Part shown: in pieces, positions 5,791 through 5,963 of the stretch
Numbering within the stretch: position 1 is the first letter of the stretch
Layout of the letters: every line of letters starts with the position of its first letter
Source of the DNA: Limimaricola sp041580155
Lineage (GTDB): Bacteria; Pseudomonadota; Alphaproteobacteria; Rhodobacterales; Rhodobacteraceae
NCBI GenBank assembly: GCA_041580155.1
Contig: JBFGEI010000203.1
Location: forward strand, 1-5,963
Length of the DNA: 5,963 bases
Direction of reading: 5' to 3'
Made by a program: the position numbers and the translations under genes
Notes under the pieces: generated by a model
Databases searched by the model: none
What the model was told of the DNA's origin: nothing
Seen by the model: only the letters and a program-made list of their open reading frames with translations

Positions 5791-5877
5791 GTCGACGGTA
5801 TGACCGGTAACTTCGAGCATTTCGGCCAGATCCATGCCGATGCGCAGCCCGTCCTCCACAGGCTGGATGGTGGCCAT
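5791..5877 (-). pseudogene. Truncated response-regulator receiver domain, first ~29 codons
   Basis: From the ATG at 5875-5877, MATIQPVEDGLRIGMDLAEM and LEVTGHTVDG resemble the start of a CheY-like receiver ('VVEDE-LIA-DLAEMLE--GH-V-G'), with the acidic pair Glu8-Asp9 at the expected place. A GAGGG at 5883-5887 is 5 nt from the ATG, which supports this being a true gene start. The homology ends at the terminal repeat of the IS3 remnant; the phospho-acceptor Asp, expected near residue 55, and everything after it are absent, and I do not find the continuation beyond the element at 5380. The open frame runs on into the element to 5665 but that part is IS sequence. Moderately sure, because only about 30 residues support it. 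Confidence 0.5.
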
Positions 5878-5882
5878 GTCGG

Positions 5883-5887
5883 CCCTC
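5883..5887 (-). promoter_or_regulatory. Ribosome binding site of truncated receiver gene
   Basis: GAGGG on the minus strand, 5 nt before the ATG at 5875-5877. It is the main reason to regard the short receiver-like fragment as a former gene start. Confidence 0.45.
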
Positions 5888-5963
5888 GCCAGTCAAAGAG
5901 GAAGAGGATCCGCAAGACATTCGATCTGGCCGACGACTGGCCTGACACCATCGTCGAACCCGC

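Noticed and set aside
5282..5803. 173-codon plus-strand open frame over the IS remnant
   Set aside because: Antisense to the recognisable IS3 OrfA/OrfB pieces and includes both terminal repeats; no motif.
5166..5951. 261-codon minus-strand open frame across the right part of the window
   Set aside because: It crosses the receiver fragment, both IS ends and the upstream DNA in a mixture of frames; only ALERENRAL is meaningful within it, and that belongs to broken OrfA.
5800..5963. Plus-strand frame from an ATG at 5800 that stays open to the window end (ends ...FDLADDWPDTIVEP)
   Set aside because: No ribosome site, overlaps the better supported receiver gene start on the other strand, and no family recognised. 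Sequence beyond 5963 could change this.

Overview
The window is high-GC (GC-rich third codon positions, few stops in any frame). Its domain content suits an alphaproteobacterium, perhaps of the Rhodospirillales/Rhodobacterales type: an OmpA C-terminal domain with a paired-cysteine pattern, a small PepSY_2-type protein, and a GGDEF-EAL protein paired with PilZ. No rRNA, tRNA or CRISPR array is visible. The taxon is an inference from gene style, not from a marker gene.

Layout. (1) 1-582, minus: 5' part of a secreted caspase-like (peptidase C14) protein, cut by the left edge, with both catalytic residues present. (2) 583-742: divergent intergenic region. (3) 743-1810, plus: exported protein joining a YceI-like domain to an OmpA-type peptidoglycan-binding domain. 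A strong 10-bp inverted repeat spans its stop codon and separates it from the convergent operon. (4) 4997 down to 1833, minus: three closely spaced genes, in order a small periplasmic PepSY-like protein, a two-TM HAMP-PAS-GGDEF-EAL protein, and a stand-alone PilZ protein. This looks like a complete local cyclic-di-GMP module: periplasmic accessory, enzyme, receptor. (5) 4998-5380: noncoding region upstream of that operon, with three spaced GGCAARATK repeats and small hairpins. (6) 5381-5790: remnant of an IS3-family insertion sequence (IS51/IS2-like OrfA), with recognisable ends but a large internal deletion that joins OrfA directly to the last codons of OrfB, plus a frameshift and a stop. (7) 5791-5877, minus: the first ~30 codons of what looks like a response-regulator receiver gene, ending exactly where the IS remnant begins. 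The last ~85 bases hold nothing I can assign.

How it fits together. The GGDEF-EAL protein would sense something through its periplasmic loop and cytoplasmic PAS domain and make or break c-di-GMP. The PilZ protein encoded 31 bp downstream is the obvious candidate effector. The PepSY-like protein is encoded first and exported, so it is placed to act on the periplasmic side. The caspase-like and YceI-OmpA genes are divergently transcribed envelope genes with no sequence-evident link to the c-di-GMP module. Nothing here clearly forms a wholly new system. The parts most worth a second look are the collapsed IS3 element at the edge of a truncated regulator gene, the repeat-bearing operon leader, and the three-gene c-di-GMP module.
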